Source: Leptospira ellinghausenii
Lineage (GTDB): Bacteria; Spirochaetota; Leptospiria; Leptospirales; Leptospiraceae
DNA: 64,000 nt
Direction of reading: 5' to 3'
Assembly: GCF_003114815.1 (NCBI RefSeq)
Contig: NZ_BFAZ01000009.1
Span: forward strand, 806,001-870,000
The position numbers and the translations under genes are program-made. This document shows, piece after piece, positions 37,197 to 47,277 of the stretch (position 1 is the stretch's first letter; every line of letters starts with the position of its first letter). The notes under the pieces were generated by a model. It did no database searches and was not told the origin of the DNA. It saw nothing but the letters and a program-made list of their open reading frames with translations.

Positions 37197-37218
37197 CCCC
37201 GCCGAAACGGCGGGTTTT
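37197..37218 (+). terminator. GC-rich hairpin before the ABC-F gene
   Basis: CCCGCCG-AAA-CGGCGGG followed by only four T. It ends 10 nt before the TTG start of the ABC-F gene. It can be a terminator for the small upstream gene, or a structure in the leader of the ABC-F gene, since no Shine-Dalgarno sequence lies between. Confidence 0.7.
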
Positions 37219-37228
37219 CGCAAACGCT

Positions 37229-39172
37229 TTGATCCAATTCATCCAAATCCACCAACATTTCGGTCCTAAAGTCCTCTTTGAGGGTTTTAGCTGGCATATC
37301 AAACCTGGCTGTCGCGTTGCCCTTGTGGGTCCCAACGGTTCTGGAAAAACCACACTTTTCCAAATGGCCGCAGGGAAATTAAAACCCGAGTCCGGGGAAG
37401 TGATTCGTTCCAAACACACCGTTTTATCCCTCTTCCAACAGATTCCTGAATTTAATCCGGATACGTCTGTGATCGAAACCGTTCTCGATGAAAACAAATT
37501 GTATGCCGAATACGATGCCAAACGGAAGGCCATCGAATCCAAGTTTGAAACCACCGATCACGAAGATCCAGAATTTGAAACATTACTCCACGAACAAAGT
37601 GATTTAGAGGAATTTGCGCACTTACACGACTTACACGGTCTAGAAGCTCGCGCCAAAAAAATCCTTTCGGGGCTTGGATTTGCCACTACTGACTTTACTA
37701 GAAAAACAAAAGAATTTTCTCCAGGATACCACCATCGTATCGGTCTGGCGATTGCCCTACTCAATCCACATAATTTATTACTTTTAGATGAGCCAACAAA
37801 CCATTTGGATGATAAAACCAAATCATGGTTAGCTGATTTTCTGGTTTCACAAAACCAGGCCTTTGTACTTGTCACACATGACCCTGAATTTTTAAACCAA
37901 ACAGTTGATACCATCATTGAAATCAATCCACATGGAACGTTTGAATTCCAAGGAAGTTTGGAAGAGTTTTTTGAAGCAAAAAACGAAATCCAAGAAAAAT
38001 TAAAAGTCCAATTTGAAAAAGAAGAAACCTATTTGAAATCCCGTATGGAATGGGTAGAACGGTTTCGTGCCCAAGCCACAAAAGCAAGACAAGTGCAGTC
38101 TGTCATCAAACGCCTGGAAAAACGGGACAAAGTAGACAATCCAGAAGATAGTTTTTGGAACCAAAAACCAGACTACCAATTCCAATTTGTCCCTTCCAGT
38201 AATATCATCTTACGTTTGGAACATGCATCTTTTTCCTATCCAGACCGAAACACCGGTGAGAAAAAAGCCATTTTTGAAAATGCAGAAATTGAAATTTCTG
38301 CTGGCGACAAGGTTGCGTTAGTTGGTCCCAATGGAGCAGGTAAATCAACCCTCATGCGCTGTTTGTTAGAACAACACAAACTTGAATCGGGTAAATTGTA
38401 CTATGGTCCCAAAACCAAACTTGGTTATTTTTCTCAAACCCACGGGGAAGATTTGGATGAATCACTGAACCTAGTGGAAACCGTCTTAAAAAAATACCCA
38501 GAACTGAATGAAGAAAAAGCAAGGACTCTTCTTGGGCATTTTGCCTTTCCTGGGGACGGAGTTTTTAAGTCAGTAAAACACTTATCAGGTGGTGAACAAA
38601 GTCGCCTTCGTTTGGCACTTCTTGTCAATCATCCGTCCAATTGTTTATTTCTCGATGAACCCACAAACCACTTGGACATCGTCATCCGAGAAGCGATCAA
38701 ACGTGCTCTCTTCGATTTTCCGGGAAGCCTACTCATTATCAGCCACGACCCCGATTTTATGAAGGGACTTTGTAACCGCACCTTCCAACTCTCAGTTGGA
38801 GAATTAAAAAACCTTAATTGCAGTTTTGACGATTACCTCAAATTCCACAAAGAGGACGAATTGGGTACTATTGCTAAGGACCAAACATCTTCCAAAACAA
38901 AAAATGAGGAAAAAAAGCCAAATCCCCAAGCAAGCAAAAACAAACGGAAAAAATTAGAAAAAGAAATTTCTGATTTAGAAGTCCAAATAGAGAGACTGGA
39001 AAAAAATAAAAAAGACAAAGAAGAACTTTTACAGGACCCAGAGTTCTTTAAAAACAGAAGTTTTCAGTTGGAAATGGACACTTATAACGATATTAAAAGA
39101 GAAATCTCTCTCCTAACCAAACGTTGGGAGGAGGCAACACTAGAACTAGAGGAAATGGGCGGAGTTACATAA
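37229..39172 (+). CDS. ABC-F family ATPase (Uup/EttA-like)
   Basis: A 647-residue soluble protein with two ABC ATPase domains and no membrane part. Walker A motifs are GPNGSGKTT (near 37) and GPNGAGKST (near 369). Signatures are FSPGYHHR in domain 1 (degenerate) and LSGGEQSR in domain 2. Both Walker B/ H-switch regions read LLLDEPTNHLD / LFLDEPTNHLD. A charged interdomain linker and a C-terminal coiled coil (residues 550-640) match Uup/YdiF-type members that act on ribosomes. It starts with TTG, with no in-frame ATG nearby. The rhodanese gene begins in its stop codon (TAATG). Confidence 0.92.
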   Translation: MIQFIQIHQHFGPKVLFEGFSWHIKPGCRVALVGPNGSGKTTLFQMAAGKLKPESGEVIRSKHTVLSLFQQIPEFNPDTSVIETVLDENKLYAEYDAKRKAIESKFETTDHEDPEFETLLHEQSDLEEFAHLHDLHGLEARAKKILSGLGFATTDFTRKTKEFSPGYHHRIGLAIALLNPHNLLLLDEPTNHLDDKTKSWLADFLVSQNQAFVLVTHDPEFLNQTVDTIIEINPHGTFEFQGSLEEFFEAKNEIQEKLKVQFEKEETYLKSRMEWVERFRAQATKARQVQSVIKRLEKRDKVDNPEDSFWNQKPDYQFQFVPSSNIILRLEHASFSYPDRNTGEKKAIFENAEIEISAGDKVALVGPNGAGKSTLMRCLLEQHKLESGKLYYGPKTKLGYFSQTHGEDLDESLNLVETVLKKYPELNEEKARTLLGHFAFPGDGVFKSVKHLSGGEQSRLRLALLVNHPSNCLFLDEPTNHLDIVIREAIKRALFDFPGSLLIISHDPDFMKGLCNRTFQLSVGELKNLNCSFDDYLKFHKEDELGTIAKDQTSSKTKNEEKKPNPQASKNKRKKLEKEISDLEVQIERLEKNKKDKEELLQDPEFFKNRSFQLEMDTYNDIKREISLLTKRWEEATLELEEMGGVT

Positions 39173-39513
39173 TGGTACCGGAAATCGATGTTGTCAGTTT
39201 TAAAAAACGTCTGGATGCAAGAGCGGAAGGAAAGGATGATTTTTTTGTTTTGGATGTACGAAATCCAAATGAACAACAAATCGCACTCGTACCTGGTACA
39301 GACAAACTCATTCCTGTGAGTGAACTTGCTGCAAGGATTGAAGAAATCAAAAGCCAAATCGACAAAGAGATTTTGGTTTATTGTCGTTCTGGTGGAAGAT
39401 CAGGGATGGCTTGTGGGATTTTAGCACAAGCTGGATTTAAATCCTATAAAAATGTTGCTGGGGGAATCCTTGCCTATTCTGACCTAGTTGATCCTAACAT
39501 GCAAAAGTATTAA
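39172..39513 (+). CDS. Rhodanese-like domain protein
   Basis: A 113-residue single-domain rhodanese. The active-site loop is VYCRSGGRSGMA, with the catalytic Cys near residue 77; FVLDVRNPNE near 25 is the other conserved motif. It may move sulfur from a thiosulfate or persulfide donor. The ATG at 39172 shares a base with the ABC-F stop and has GGCGGAG just upstream. It lies 2 nt before DAHP synthase, so ABC-F, rhodanese and DAHP synthase form one operon. Confidence 0.88.
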   Translation: MVPEIDVVSFKKRLDARAEGKDDFFVLDVRNPNEQQIALVPGTDKLIPVSELAARIEEIKSQIDKEILVYCRSGGRSGMACGILAQAGFKSYKNVAGGILAYSDLVDPNMQKY

Positions 39514-39515
39514 TT

Positions 39516-40565
39516 ATGAAACCTACAGCGAATTTAAGAATTTTAGAACAACACAGTCTCATTCCACCTTCCGTTTTGATTGAAGAACTTCCTTTAACTG
39601 ACGAGGCATCTGATGTTGTTGTCAGAACAAGAAGCCAAATTTCAGACATCATCCACGGTAAAGACGACAAGCGTATGTTAGTTGTCGTTGGTCCATGTTC
39701 AGTTCACGATATCAATGCCGTTATGGAATATGCGGAAAAGCTAAAACCAAAAATCAAAGAATTTGAAAAAGAACTTCTCATTGTGATGAGAGTGTATTTT
39801 GAAAAACCAAGAACCACTGTTGGTTGGAAAGGTCTTATCAACGATCCCGATTTAGATGGATCCTTTCATATCAACAAAGGTCTACAACTTGCTCGTAAAC
39901 TTTTACTCGATCTTAACAAAATGGGAATCCCTTGTGGAACTGAATTTTTGGATGTGATCTCCCCACAATACATTGCTGACCTCGTTGCATGGGGAGCCAT
40001 TGGTGCAAGGACCACTGAAAGCCAAGTCCATCGTGAATTGGCTTCTGGGCTCTCCGCACCAATTGGATTTAAAAATGGTACCGATGGGAATGTTCAAATT
40101 GCAATTGATGCCATTCGTTCCGCAAGTTCCAGCCACCATTTTCTGTCTGTGACCAACCAAGGTAGCAGTGCGATTTTTAAGACAGCTGGAAACAAAGACA
40201 CACATGTGATTTTACGTGGTGGAAACAAAGGACCTAACTTTGATGAGGCGTCCGTGAACGAAGTGGGTGCCCAAATTGAAAAAGCGGGCCTTCCTCCAAA
40301 AGTGATGGTGGACTGTTCCCATGGCAATAGCCAAAAAGACTTTCGCAAACAACCAAGTGTTGTGGATTCCGTTTCGGAACAATTTTCGAAAGGAAGCAAA
40401 TACATCCTCGGTGTGATGGTTGAAAGCCACTTAAAAGAAGGGAACCAATCCATTGACGCTAAACCATTGACCTATGGACAATCGATTACCGATGCTTGTG
40501 TGTCTTGGGAAACAACAGTTCCCATGTTCGAAAAATTGGCTCAGGCAGCAAACAAACGTAAGTAA
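39516..40565 (+). CDS. 3-deoxy-7-phosphoheptulonate (DAHP) synthase, class I
   Basis: A 349-residue enzyme joining phosphoenolpyruvate and erythrose 4-phosphate, the first step to chorismate and aromatic amino acids. Motifs of the E. coli AroF/G/H type are present: VVGPCSVHD near 64, RVYFEKPRTTVGWKG near 92, GARTTESQVHRELASGLS near 165, ILRGGNKGPN near 230 and DCSHGNSQKD near 270. The length is standard for this subtype. Which amino acid inhibits it cannot be read safely. Confidence 0.95.
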   Translation: MKPTANLRILEQHSLIPPSVLIEELPLTDEASDVVVRTRSQISDIIHGKDDKRMLVVVGPCSVHDINAVMEYAEKLKPKIKEFEKELLIVMRVYFEKPRTTVGWKGLINDPDLDGSFHINKGLQLARKLLLDLNKMGIPCGTEFLDVISPQYIADLVAWGAIGARTTESQVHRELASGLSAPIGFKNGTDGNVQIAIDAIRSASSSHHFLSVTNQGSSAIFKTAGNKDTHVILRGGNKGPNFDEASVNEVGAQIEKAGLPPKVMVDCSHGNSQKDFRKQPSVVDSVSEQFSKGSKYILGVMVESHLKEGNQSIDAKPLTYGQSITDACVSWETTVPMFEKLAQAANKRK

Positions 40566-40606
40566 GACTGCCCTTATCTCTCCGAGGTTTGTGTCTGTTT
40601 TTTAGA

Positions 40607-41413
40607 TTATTGATCTAAAAACACATGGGCTTCGGAAGGATACTCTCTTTTCGTCACTTCCTTGTGATAGGCATTCACAGCTTCTTTCACAGCACCACTT
40701 AAGTTCCCAAATTTCTTTAAAAACTTCGGATGGAAATCTTCATTGAGTCCCAGTAAGTCTTGCATCACAAGGACTTGGCCTGAAGTGTATTTTCCAGCTC
40801 CAATTCCAATGGTAGGAATCCGAATGGATTCTGTGATTTCTTTTCCAAGAGATTCGGGCACCATCTCGAGTAATAACGCAAAGGCACCAGCTTCCGCAAT
40901 TTCTCTAGATTTACGGATCATTTTGTTCCGTGCCGCTTCTGTTTTCCCTTGGACACGGTGTCCTCCAAGAGTATGTACCGATTGTGGGGTGAGTCCCAAA
41001 TGGGCAAACACGGGGATTCCTGATTCGGTCATCCGTTTTGTGAGTTCGATGATAAAGTCAGAGTCCCCTTCCAATTTCACACAGGAAGCATTGGTTTCTT
41101 TTAACACTCGGCCGGCGGAACGAATGCCTTCTTCGATGGAGGTTTGGTAGGACAAAAATGGCAAATCAGCAATGATCGTTTTGTCAGGAGCCCCTTTACA
41201 AACCGCCTTCGTGTGGTAGATGATTTCATCCAGTGTAACGGGAAGTGTGGACTGGTTCCCTTGGATGACCATTCCGAGAGAATCACCTACAAGCAGGCAA
41301 TCCACATCGGTGCGATTAAAAAGAGTCGCAAAGGTATAATCATAGCAGGTGATGACAGAGATTGGTTCCCCAACATCGTATTTCTTTTTATACTGTAGAA
41401 TAATGTTTTTCAT
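40607..41413 (-). CDS. panB: 3-methyl-2-oxobutanoate hydroxymethyltransferase
   Basis: A 268-residue enzyme making ketopantoate from alpha-ketoisovalerate in pantothenate synthesis. It has ITCYDYTFATLFN near 21, DCLLVGDSLGMVIQG near 41, VKLEGDS near 114 and TIGIGAGKYTSGQVLVMQDLLGL near 190-210, all diagnostic. The ATG at 41413 gives the standard length and overlaps the folK end by 26 nt. It is the last gene of the DnaC-like/folK/panB operon. Confidence 0.96.
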   Translation of the reverse strand: MKNIILQYKKKYDVGEPISVITCYDYTFATLFNRTDVDCLLVGDSLGMVIQGNQSTLPVTLDEIIYHTKAVCKGAPDKTIIADLPFLSYQTSIEEGIRSAGRVLKETNASCVKLEGDSDFIIELTKRMTESGIPVFAHLGLTPQSVHTLGGHRVQGKTEAARNKMIRKSREIAEAGAFALLLEMVPESLGKEITESIRIPTIGIGAGKYTSGQVLVMQDLLGLNEDFHPKFLKKFGNLSGAVKEAVNAYHKEVTKREYPSEAHVFLDQ

Positions 41414-41861
41414 GGTTGAGTTCCGAAAAAAGGGCATACACACCAATTTCACCCATATCCGTTAACAATTGTTTAATGAATGGTCTTGAATAAAGGGAAT
41501 GGTGGGGTAAATGTAAAAAATCTGTTTTCATAACAACAGCTTCGTAAGTGAGAATGTCGATGTCAATTTCACGTGGTCCTTTCCAAGACCTACGTTTTCT
41601 TCCCAGTTTGTCTTCAATCCCTTGTAAGGAATCAAGTAAACACGGAAGAGTAAAAGCAGAAGAAACCATTACCTTTACAATTTGATTTAAGAAGTAAGGT
41701 TGGTTTGTGTTTTCTAACGGTGCGGTTTCCAATCGTTCTGATTGTTTTAAAATCTGTAACTCTGGTAAGGTGGAGATTTCCCATATTGCCTGGTCCATAA
41801 AATGGTGCCTGTCTCCGATGTTGGAACCCAAAGAAAGAAAGGCAATATTGGAATACTTCAT
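41388..41861 (-). CDS. folK: 2-amino-4-hydroxy-6-hydroxymethyldihydropteridine pyrophosphokinase
   Basis: A 157-residue folate-pathway enzyme transferring pyrophosphate from ATP to hydroxymethyldihydropterin. Key motifs are FLSLGSNIGDR (residues 8-18), the Asn-rich NQPYFLNQIV segment and GPREIDIDILTY near residues 95-106, with the metal-binding Asp pair. AGAGGT precedes the ATG. It overlaps panB; only 4 nt separate it from the DnaC-like gene upstream. Confidence 0.95.
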   Translation of the reverse strand: MKYSNIAFLSLGSNIGDRHHFMDQAIWEISTLPELQILKQSERLETAPLENTNQPYFLNQIVKVMVSSAFTLPCLLDSLQGIEDKLGRKRRSWKGPREIDIDILTYEAVVMKTDFLHLPHHSLYSRPFIKQLLTDMGEIGVYALFSELNHEKHYSTV

Positions 41862-41865
41862 GGTC

Positions 41866-42729
41866 TTACCTCTTCACAAACTTCGTACGATAATCAGGGC
41901 ATTTTAATTCTATTTCTTTAGTCATTTCCATGAGTCGTGAGTAAATCCGACCTTGGCCACGGTCTCTCCATTCCACAAGAGAGTGATTGGATGTGAGAAG
42001 AGTGAGTTTTTCTTGTTCATAACGACTATCAATGAGGTCGTATAACTTTCGATTGTTGAATTCTGATTCCTTTTGCACACCAAAATCATCGATTACAAGT
42101 ACATCTACGTTTGCAAATTCCCGTTCGATGGAACGTTCTTGCCCGTGCGTTTCGCTATCGGATTGGTAAGTATCCCGAATCGCAGACAAAAAGTCTTTGT
42201 TTACTTTTGCATACTTACATGTAATTCCATACCGAAACACAAGTTCATTTAAGATCACACAAGCGAGTAAGGTTTTTCCAGATCCTGTTCCTCCCCAAAG
42301 GTAAAACCCCTGCGGGGTAAAATCTGGATTTTTAAATTTATGAACGAGTTCGTTTGCCCAGTCGTGAGCAATGATAAACGACATATCTGGGTCGTTTGCC
42401 GTATCCCCTATGTCAATTGTGGATAAAAATTGGAAACGGTACCTCGCCGGTATATTGGCTTTTTCTACCAGAGTTTCTAAATTACGAAGGGAAAACCTTG
42501 CATTATGACAGACACAAGGAAGCATTTTGTCCAGTTTTCGGTCGAAAGACATAAAGGGAGGTTGTCCTTTCGCCTCACATGTGTTACAGTCACTACCAAT
42601 ACAATGGCATAAAACAAGAGCTCCAGAACGAGATCCCCTCACGTGTTCTGCTAAGGTAATGCCCACTCCTCCGCAAGTTTTACACTGCGGATTTCCGTCT
42701 CGGATCGAAGTAATTTCGGATAAATTCAT
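41866..42729 (-). CDS. DnaC/DnaI-like AAA+ ATPase with Cys-rich N-terminus
   Basis: A 287-residue protein of the DnaC/IstB ATPase group. The N-terminal 60 residues hold nine or so Cys (CKTCGG, CHCIGSDCNTC, CVCH), probably zinc-binding, like the N-terminal domain of Bacillus DnaI. The AAA+ core has Walker A GGTGSGKTLLA, Walker B VLVIDDFGVQ, and an arginine-rich GQGRIYSRLMEM end. This suggests the replicative helicase loader. The start may be ATG 42729 or TTG 42735; neither has a well-placed ribosome site. No transposase gene is adjacent, which argues against IstB. Confidence 0.8.
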   Translation of the reverse strand: MNLSEITSIRDGNPQCKTCGGVGITLAEHVRGSRSGALVLCHCIGSDCNTCEAKGQPPFMSFDRKLDKMLPCVCHNARFSLRNLETLVEKANIPARYRFQFLSTIDIGDTANDPDMSFIIAHDWANELVHKFKNPDFTPQGFYLWGGTGSGKTLLACVILNELVFRYGITCKYAKVNKDFLSAIRDTYQSDSETHGQERSIEREFANVDVLVIDDFGVQKESEFNNRKLYDLIDSRYEQEKLTLLTSNHSLVEWRDRGQGRIYSRLMEMTKEIELKCPDYRTKFVKR

Positions 42730-42887
42730 CTCCAATGAGCAATCTTCTTTAAATCACTAGGCTGTCAAGGAATGAGATTTTTTAGGCGAATCAGGACTTA
42801 TGTCCCTTTAAATCAAAGAGAATCGAAAGAAAAAGTTCACAATTAGGTTTTTTTCCTCTTTAATTCGTTATTATTGACTCTTGCCAT

Positions 42888-42930
42888 TCCGATACTTTCA
42901 TTGAAGAAATAGATAAACCTATTTCTTCAA
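42888..42930 (+). promoter_or_regulatory. fcpA promoter region and 5' leader hairpin
   Basis: TCCGATAC (42888-42895) matches six of eight bases of the sigma-28 (FliA) -10 consensus, with a poor TATTATTG 11 bp upstream as -35. Right after it is a perfect 12-bp inverted repeat, TTGAAGAAATAG-6nt-CTATTTCTTCAA (42901-42930), 32 nt before the start codon. If the promoter is right, the hairpin is the very 5' end of the message. Confidence 0.5.
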
Positions 42931-42938
42931 AATATTGA

Positions 42939-43865
<927 letters not shown>

Positions 43866-43890
43866 TCCCGAATACATCTCTTTCAATGAG

Positions 43891-43923
43891 AAAGCCCGGT
43901 TTCAAACCCCGGGCTTTTTTGTT
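43891..43923 (+). terminator. Rho-independent terminator after fcpA
   Basis: AAAGCCCGG (43891-43899) pairs with CCGGGCTTT (43909-43917) and is followed by more T. It is strong and near-symmetrical, so it may also serve the convergent ABC-exporter operon. Confidence 0.92.
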
Positions 43924-43948
43924 TGGAGTGCATAGAAACACTTTTCTA

Positions 43949-46492
43949 CTATTTAATTTCCTTAAGAACTGTCTTTGTTGGTAATCGAAAGAAACTAAAA
44001 AGCCCTAAGCTATACAAAGTCACCGTCACAAAACAAATCCCAATCAATACCAAACAAAGTTGTCCATAAGGATACACACTGCGAAGTTCCAATACAGATC
44101 GGTTTAATACTTCGTTGGATCCCACAGCGTACACAAGTCCGAGTAAAAACGAAATCACTGAAACAAGGAATGCCTCTCGTAAAAAATGTTTTCCCATAAA
44201 ACGACTGTTTGCTCCAATCACACGTAAGAGTGCAAATTCCCGTTTTCGTTCGGATTGGCTTGCATAGAGTGTGGTAAAGACTAAAACAAAGGATGCCGCG
44301 AGGATAAAGATCGTCATAAGCGCCATCATTTGTGTTACCTTCTCCAAAATTCCCATAAAGGCTTGGATTGTTTTTTCCGTGTCAATCACTGTAATATTGG
44401 GGAACTGATTCACAATGACCTTTTGTAATTGGTAACGATCCGTTCCTTTATCAATGAGTAAGGAAACAATATAAAACCTAGGAGCTTTTTCTAAAATCCC
44501 TCTGGAAAATAAAACCACAAAGTTGGGTTTCATATCCGCCCAGTTCACCGAACGAAGGTTTGTGATTTTTCCAGAGACTTCTCTCCCTTGTACATTGAAG
44601 GTAAGCTCATCCCCAATGCCTGCTTGCAAATAGGAGGAAAAATCTCGTTCCACGGAAATTTCATTTTGGCTTGTTTCTTTCCACCAACTCCCCTTGGTCA
44701 CTTCTTCTGTATCATACAAAGAATCGCGGTACGACAAAAAGTATTCACGTGTTCTCGCAGTGGCTCGCCAATTGCGGTCCATTGCATTTTTGATGGTGTC
44801 TTCTTTTTTGACAGGTTCTCCATTCACCTTGGACAAACGAGCTCCAATCACGGGAGCCACATATTGTTTTTCAACAGGGAACTTGGAAATTGTTTGGAGT
44901 AGTGCCTCTTTCTGCGTTTCTCGGATATCGAGAAGGAACATGTTTGGCCTTCGTTCGATTTCCCTTGCTCCACTTAACTCAAGTAAACTTTCTTGTAAGA
45001 TGAGGGAGAGTGTCAAAATGAAGAGTGCCGATCCAAGACCAATGATGGAAAGGCGAAGGGCACCTGATTTCCGTGTGACTTTTTTTGTCACAAGGCTCCA
45101 CTCCTTCGATAACCATCCTAATTTTGAAATTTTTTGAAGGAAAGTTCCAAAGAGTATGTACAATCCGTACACAAGGAGAGGTAAGGTTAACAAAACAAGT
45201 GTAAAGAGGATTCCCTTAAAAATACTTTCTGTTTCTAAGATCGCAAGACTTGTGAAAAGAAAGTAAATCAAAACAAAGGAACCAAATTGCCAATAAGAAG
45301 AGGATAAGTTCCCACTTGTTTGTGATTCTACTTCTTTCAGTGCAGCTAAAGGTTTCACCGACCTTGTTTCTAAGACAAGTGGAATCGAGATGAGGAGAGG
45401 TAAAATCACACCTAACACAAAACTCCATAAAAGAGACGATGCGGAAAGTCCAAGGATGACGTTAGTCCCAACCGACATGATCCCACTGATATCAGGTAAT
45501 AAAGATTGGATGAAGATTCCTAGTAGGAGTCCAAAAACTGTTCCTAAAAGTGAAAGGATCAGTATTTCCGAAAATACTAACAAAAGGATGATATTGGGTT
45601 TGGCACCAAGACACATAAGAATCGCAATTTCATTCCGTTTTTCGAGTAACCTTGTGCGAACAGCTGTATACACAGAAATGGCTCCTAGAAAAAATCCTGC
45701 AAGAGCAAGAAGAGCCATATAATCAAATGTGTTTTTGATGAACTGTTGGGATCCAGAATTGACTTCTGTATTGTGATAAATGGTTAAGTCTTCTTTGATA
45801 AAGGACTCAAACTCTTTGTCCTTCCAATCCAAAGTATCGGTGGATTCAGGGAATTGTAAATAGATCGTATATCGGATGCGACTGCCTCGTTGCACAAGTC
45901 CTGTTTGGATCGCAGTGTCTTTTCGAATGATAGAACCAGGAGCCGAACCTACAAAAGATCCAACTGCACCTGGTTCTTTTAATACTACACCAGCAAGTAC
46001 AAGAAGGCTATCACCCAATCGAACACGATCACCGAGTTTCAGTTTTAAGTTTTCGACAAGAGAAGGATCTAAGAGTACTTGGTTTGGTTTTAGATTGTGA
46101 TACGCATCTTCTGGTTCGGTTTTCATTTCCCCGTAAAAGGGGTAACTTGTTTCGATTCCTTTTACGAAACTGAGAGAATTTTCAGAACCAGATTCATTGG
46201 AAATCATGGACAAAAATTGGATCGAAGCACTGGTTTTGGCTCCTTTCGGAAGGCGATTTTTCAATAAATCCTTAGCAGAATTAGTGATTTCTTGGGGGGA
46301 TTGTAAGGCAAGATCGGCACCCATAATGGATTTTGCCTCTTTCCTAATGGCATTTGCCGTATTGTCCTTATAGGAATGGATGCCAATCACAGAACCCACA
46401 CCGAGTGTTATGGAGACAACAATGAGGATAGAATACCGAAACCGCGAAAAAAGCTCACGTTTTAAGTAAAAACGAAAGAGGGAAGCCTTCAT
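43949..46492 (-). CDS. FtsX-type ABC transporter permease (YbbP-like)
   Basis: An 847-residue inner-membrane permease with about ten helices. An N-terminal helix (SILIVVSITLGVGSVIGIHSY) is followed by an extracytoplasmic MacB-like domain, an FtsX domain (about 265-390), further helices, a second periplasmic domain and a second C-terminal FtsX domain (about 720-840). This double layout matches the YbbP group rather than LolC/E or MacB. It likely uses ATP energy mechanically for lipoprotein, lipid or small-molecule extraction, not classical transport. Its start overlaps the ATPase stop (ATGA). Confidence 0.87.
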   Translation of the reverse strand: MKASLFRFYLKRELFSRFRYSILIVVSITLGVGSVIGIHSYKDNTANAIRKEAKSIMGADLALQSPQEITNSAKDLLKNRLPKGAKTSASIQFLSMISNESGSENSLSFVKGIETSYPFYGEMKTEPEDAYHNLKPNQVLLDPSLVENLKLKLGDRVRLGDSLLVLAGVVLKEPGAVGSFVGSAPGSIIRKDTAIQTGLVQRGSRIRYTIYLQFPESTDTLDWKDKEFESFIKEDLTIYHNTEVNSGSQQFIKNTFDYMALLALAGFFLGAISVYTAVRTRLLEKRNEIAILMCLGAKPNIILLLVFSEILILSLLGTVFGLLLGIFIQSLLPDISGIMSVGTNVILGLSASSLLWSFVLGVILPLLISIPLVLETRSVKPLAALKEVESQTSGNLSSSYWQFGSFVLIYFLFTSLAILETESIFKGILFTLVLLTLPLLVYGLYILFGTFLQKISKLGWLSKEWSLVTKKVTRKSGALRLSIIGLGSALFILTLSLILQESLLELSGAREIERRPNMFLLDIRETQKEALLQTISKFPVEKQYVAPVIGARLSKVNGEPVKKEDTIKNAMDRNWRATARTREYFLSYRDSLYDTEEVTKGSWWKETSQNEISVERDFSSYLQAGIGDELTFNVQGREVSGKITNLRSVNWADMKPNFVVLFSRGILEKAPRFYIVSLLIDKGTDRYQLQKVIVNQFPNITVIDTEKTIQAFMGILEKVTQMMALMTIFILAASFVLVFTTLYASQSERKREFALLRVIGANSRFMGKHFLREAFLVSVISFLLGLVYAVGSNEVLNRSVLELRSVYPYGQLCLVLIGICFVTVTLYSLGLFSFFRLPTKTVLKEIK

Positions 46493-47277
46493 CGACTTAC
46501 CTTCTTTGTTTGTTTTGTCGTTTGTTTCTGTTTGGTGATTGTTTTTTGCGAAGATGATTTTGACTTAAAGGAATTTTTTCGACTGACTGAGGATTGTTTG
46601 TTCTTCGAATCCGAGATGATTTCTCCATCTTTCATCTCGAGAACCCTGTCTGCTAGTTTTGCCACATCTGGATCATGTGTGACCACAACAAGAGTTGTTC
46701 CTTGTTTTTTATTCCTGTACAATAATAGGTCTAATATCGTTTTGCTATTTTTATAATCTAAGTTTGCCGTTGGTTCATCTGCAAAAATAATCTTTGGATC
46801 GTTCACAAAACTTCGTGCAATGGCGATCCTTTGTTCTTCTCCACCTGACAGTTGTTTTGGGAAGTGTGTTGCACGGTGAGACATAGACACAGATTCCAAA
46901 ATAGTTTCTGCTTTTTTTAAGATTTCTTTCTCAGAAAGTGATGATTTTAAGTACAATGGAATCCCAACGTTTTCAATTGCATTGAGTCCAGGCAATAATT
47001 GGAAGTTTTGAAAGATAAATCCAATTTGATCAACACGTATATCTGCAAGTTTGGATTCATTTTGTTTGGTTAGATCAATTCCATCGAGTGAAACGATCCC
47101 TGTATCAGGTTTATCAAGACCCGCTGCAACACCAAGAAGAGTGGATTTACCTGAACCAGAAGGGCCGATAATCGCTACAAATTCACCAGTTTCCATACGA
47201 AATGAAATATTTTTCAACACATCAATCGTTTCTTCTTCATTGTGAAATGATTTGAACACATTTTTAAATTCTAACAC
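46489..47277 (-). CDS. ABC transporter ATP-binding protein (LolD/YbbA-like)
   Basis: A 262-residue ATPase partner of the FtsX-type permease. Motifs: Walker A GPSGSGKSTL near 40, Q-loop IFQNFQLLPGLNAIENV, signature LSGGEEQRIAIARSF near 145 and Walker B IIFADEPTANLD. The last 30 residues form an unusual Lys/Ser/Gln/Thr-rich tail that goes beyond the usual end of LolD proteins. The start is GTG with GGGGGA upstream. It comes first in a two-gene operon with the permease. Confidence 0.92.
   Translation of the reverse strand: MLEFKNVFKSFHNEEETIDVLKNISFRMETGEFVAIIGPSGSGKSTLLGVAAGLDKPDTGIVSLDGIDLTKQNESKLADIRVDQIGFIFQNFQLLPGLNAIENVGIPLYLKSSLSEKEILKKAETILESVSMSHRATHFPKQLSGGEEQRIAIARSFVNDPKIIFADEPTANLDYKNSKTILDLLLYRNKKQGTTLVVVTHDPDVAKLADRVLEMKDGEIISDSKNKQSSVSRKNSFKSKSSSQKTITKQKQTTKQTKKVSR

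Noticed and set aside
40598..40622. Inverted repeat TTTTTAGAT-TATTG-ATCTAAAAA between DAHP synthase and panB
   Set aside because: The stem is all AT except one pair and overlaps the panB stop; the T runs are within the stem, not after it. Too weak to call a terminator.
41866..42735. IstB-type transposition helper (insertion sequence remnant)
   Set aside because: No transposase, inverted repeats or target duplications lie nearby; the Cys-rich N-terminus and operon position fit a DnaC/DnaI-type loader better.
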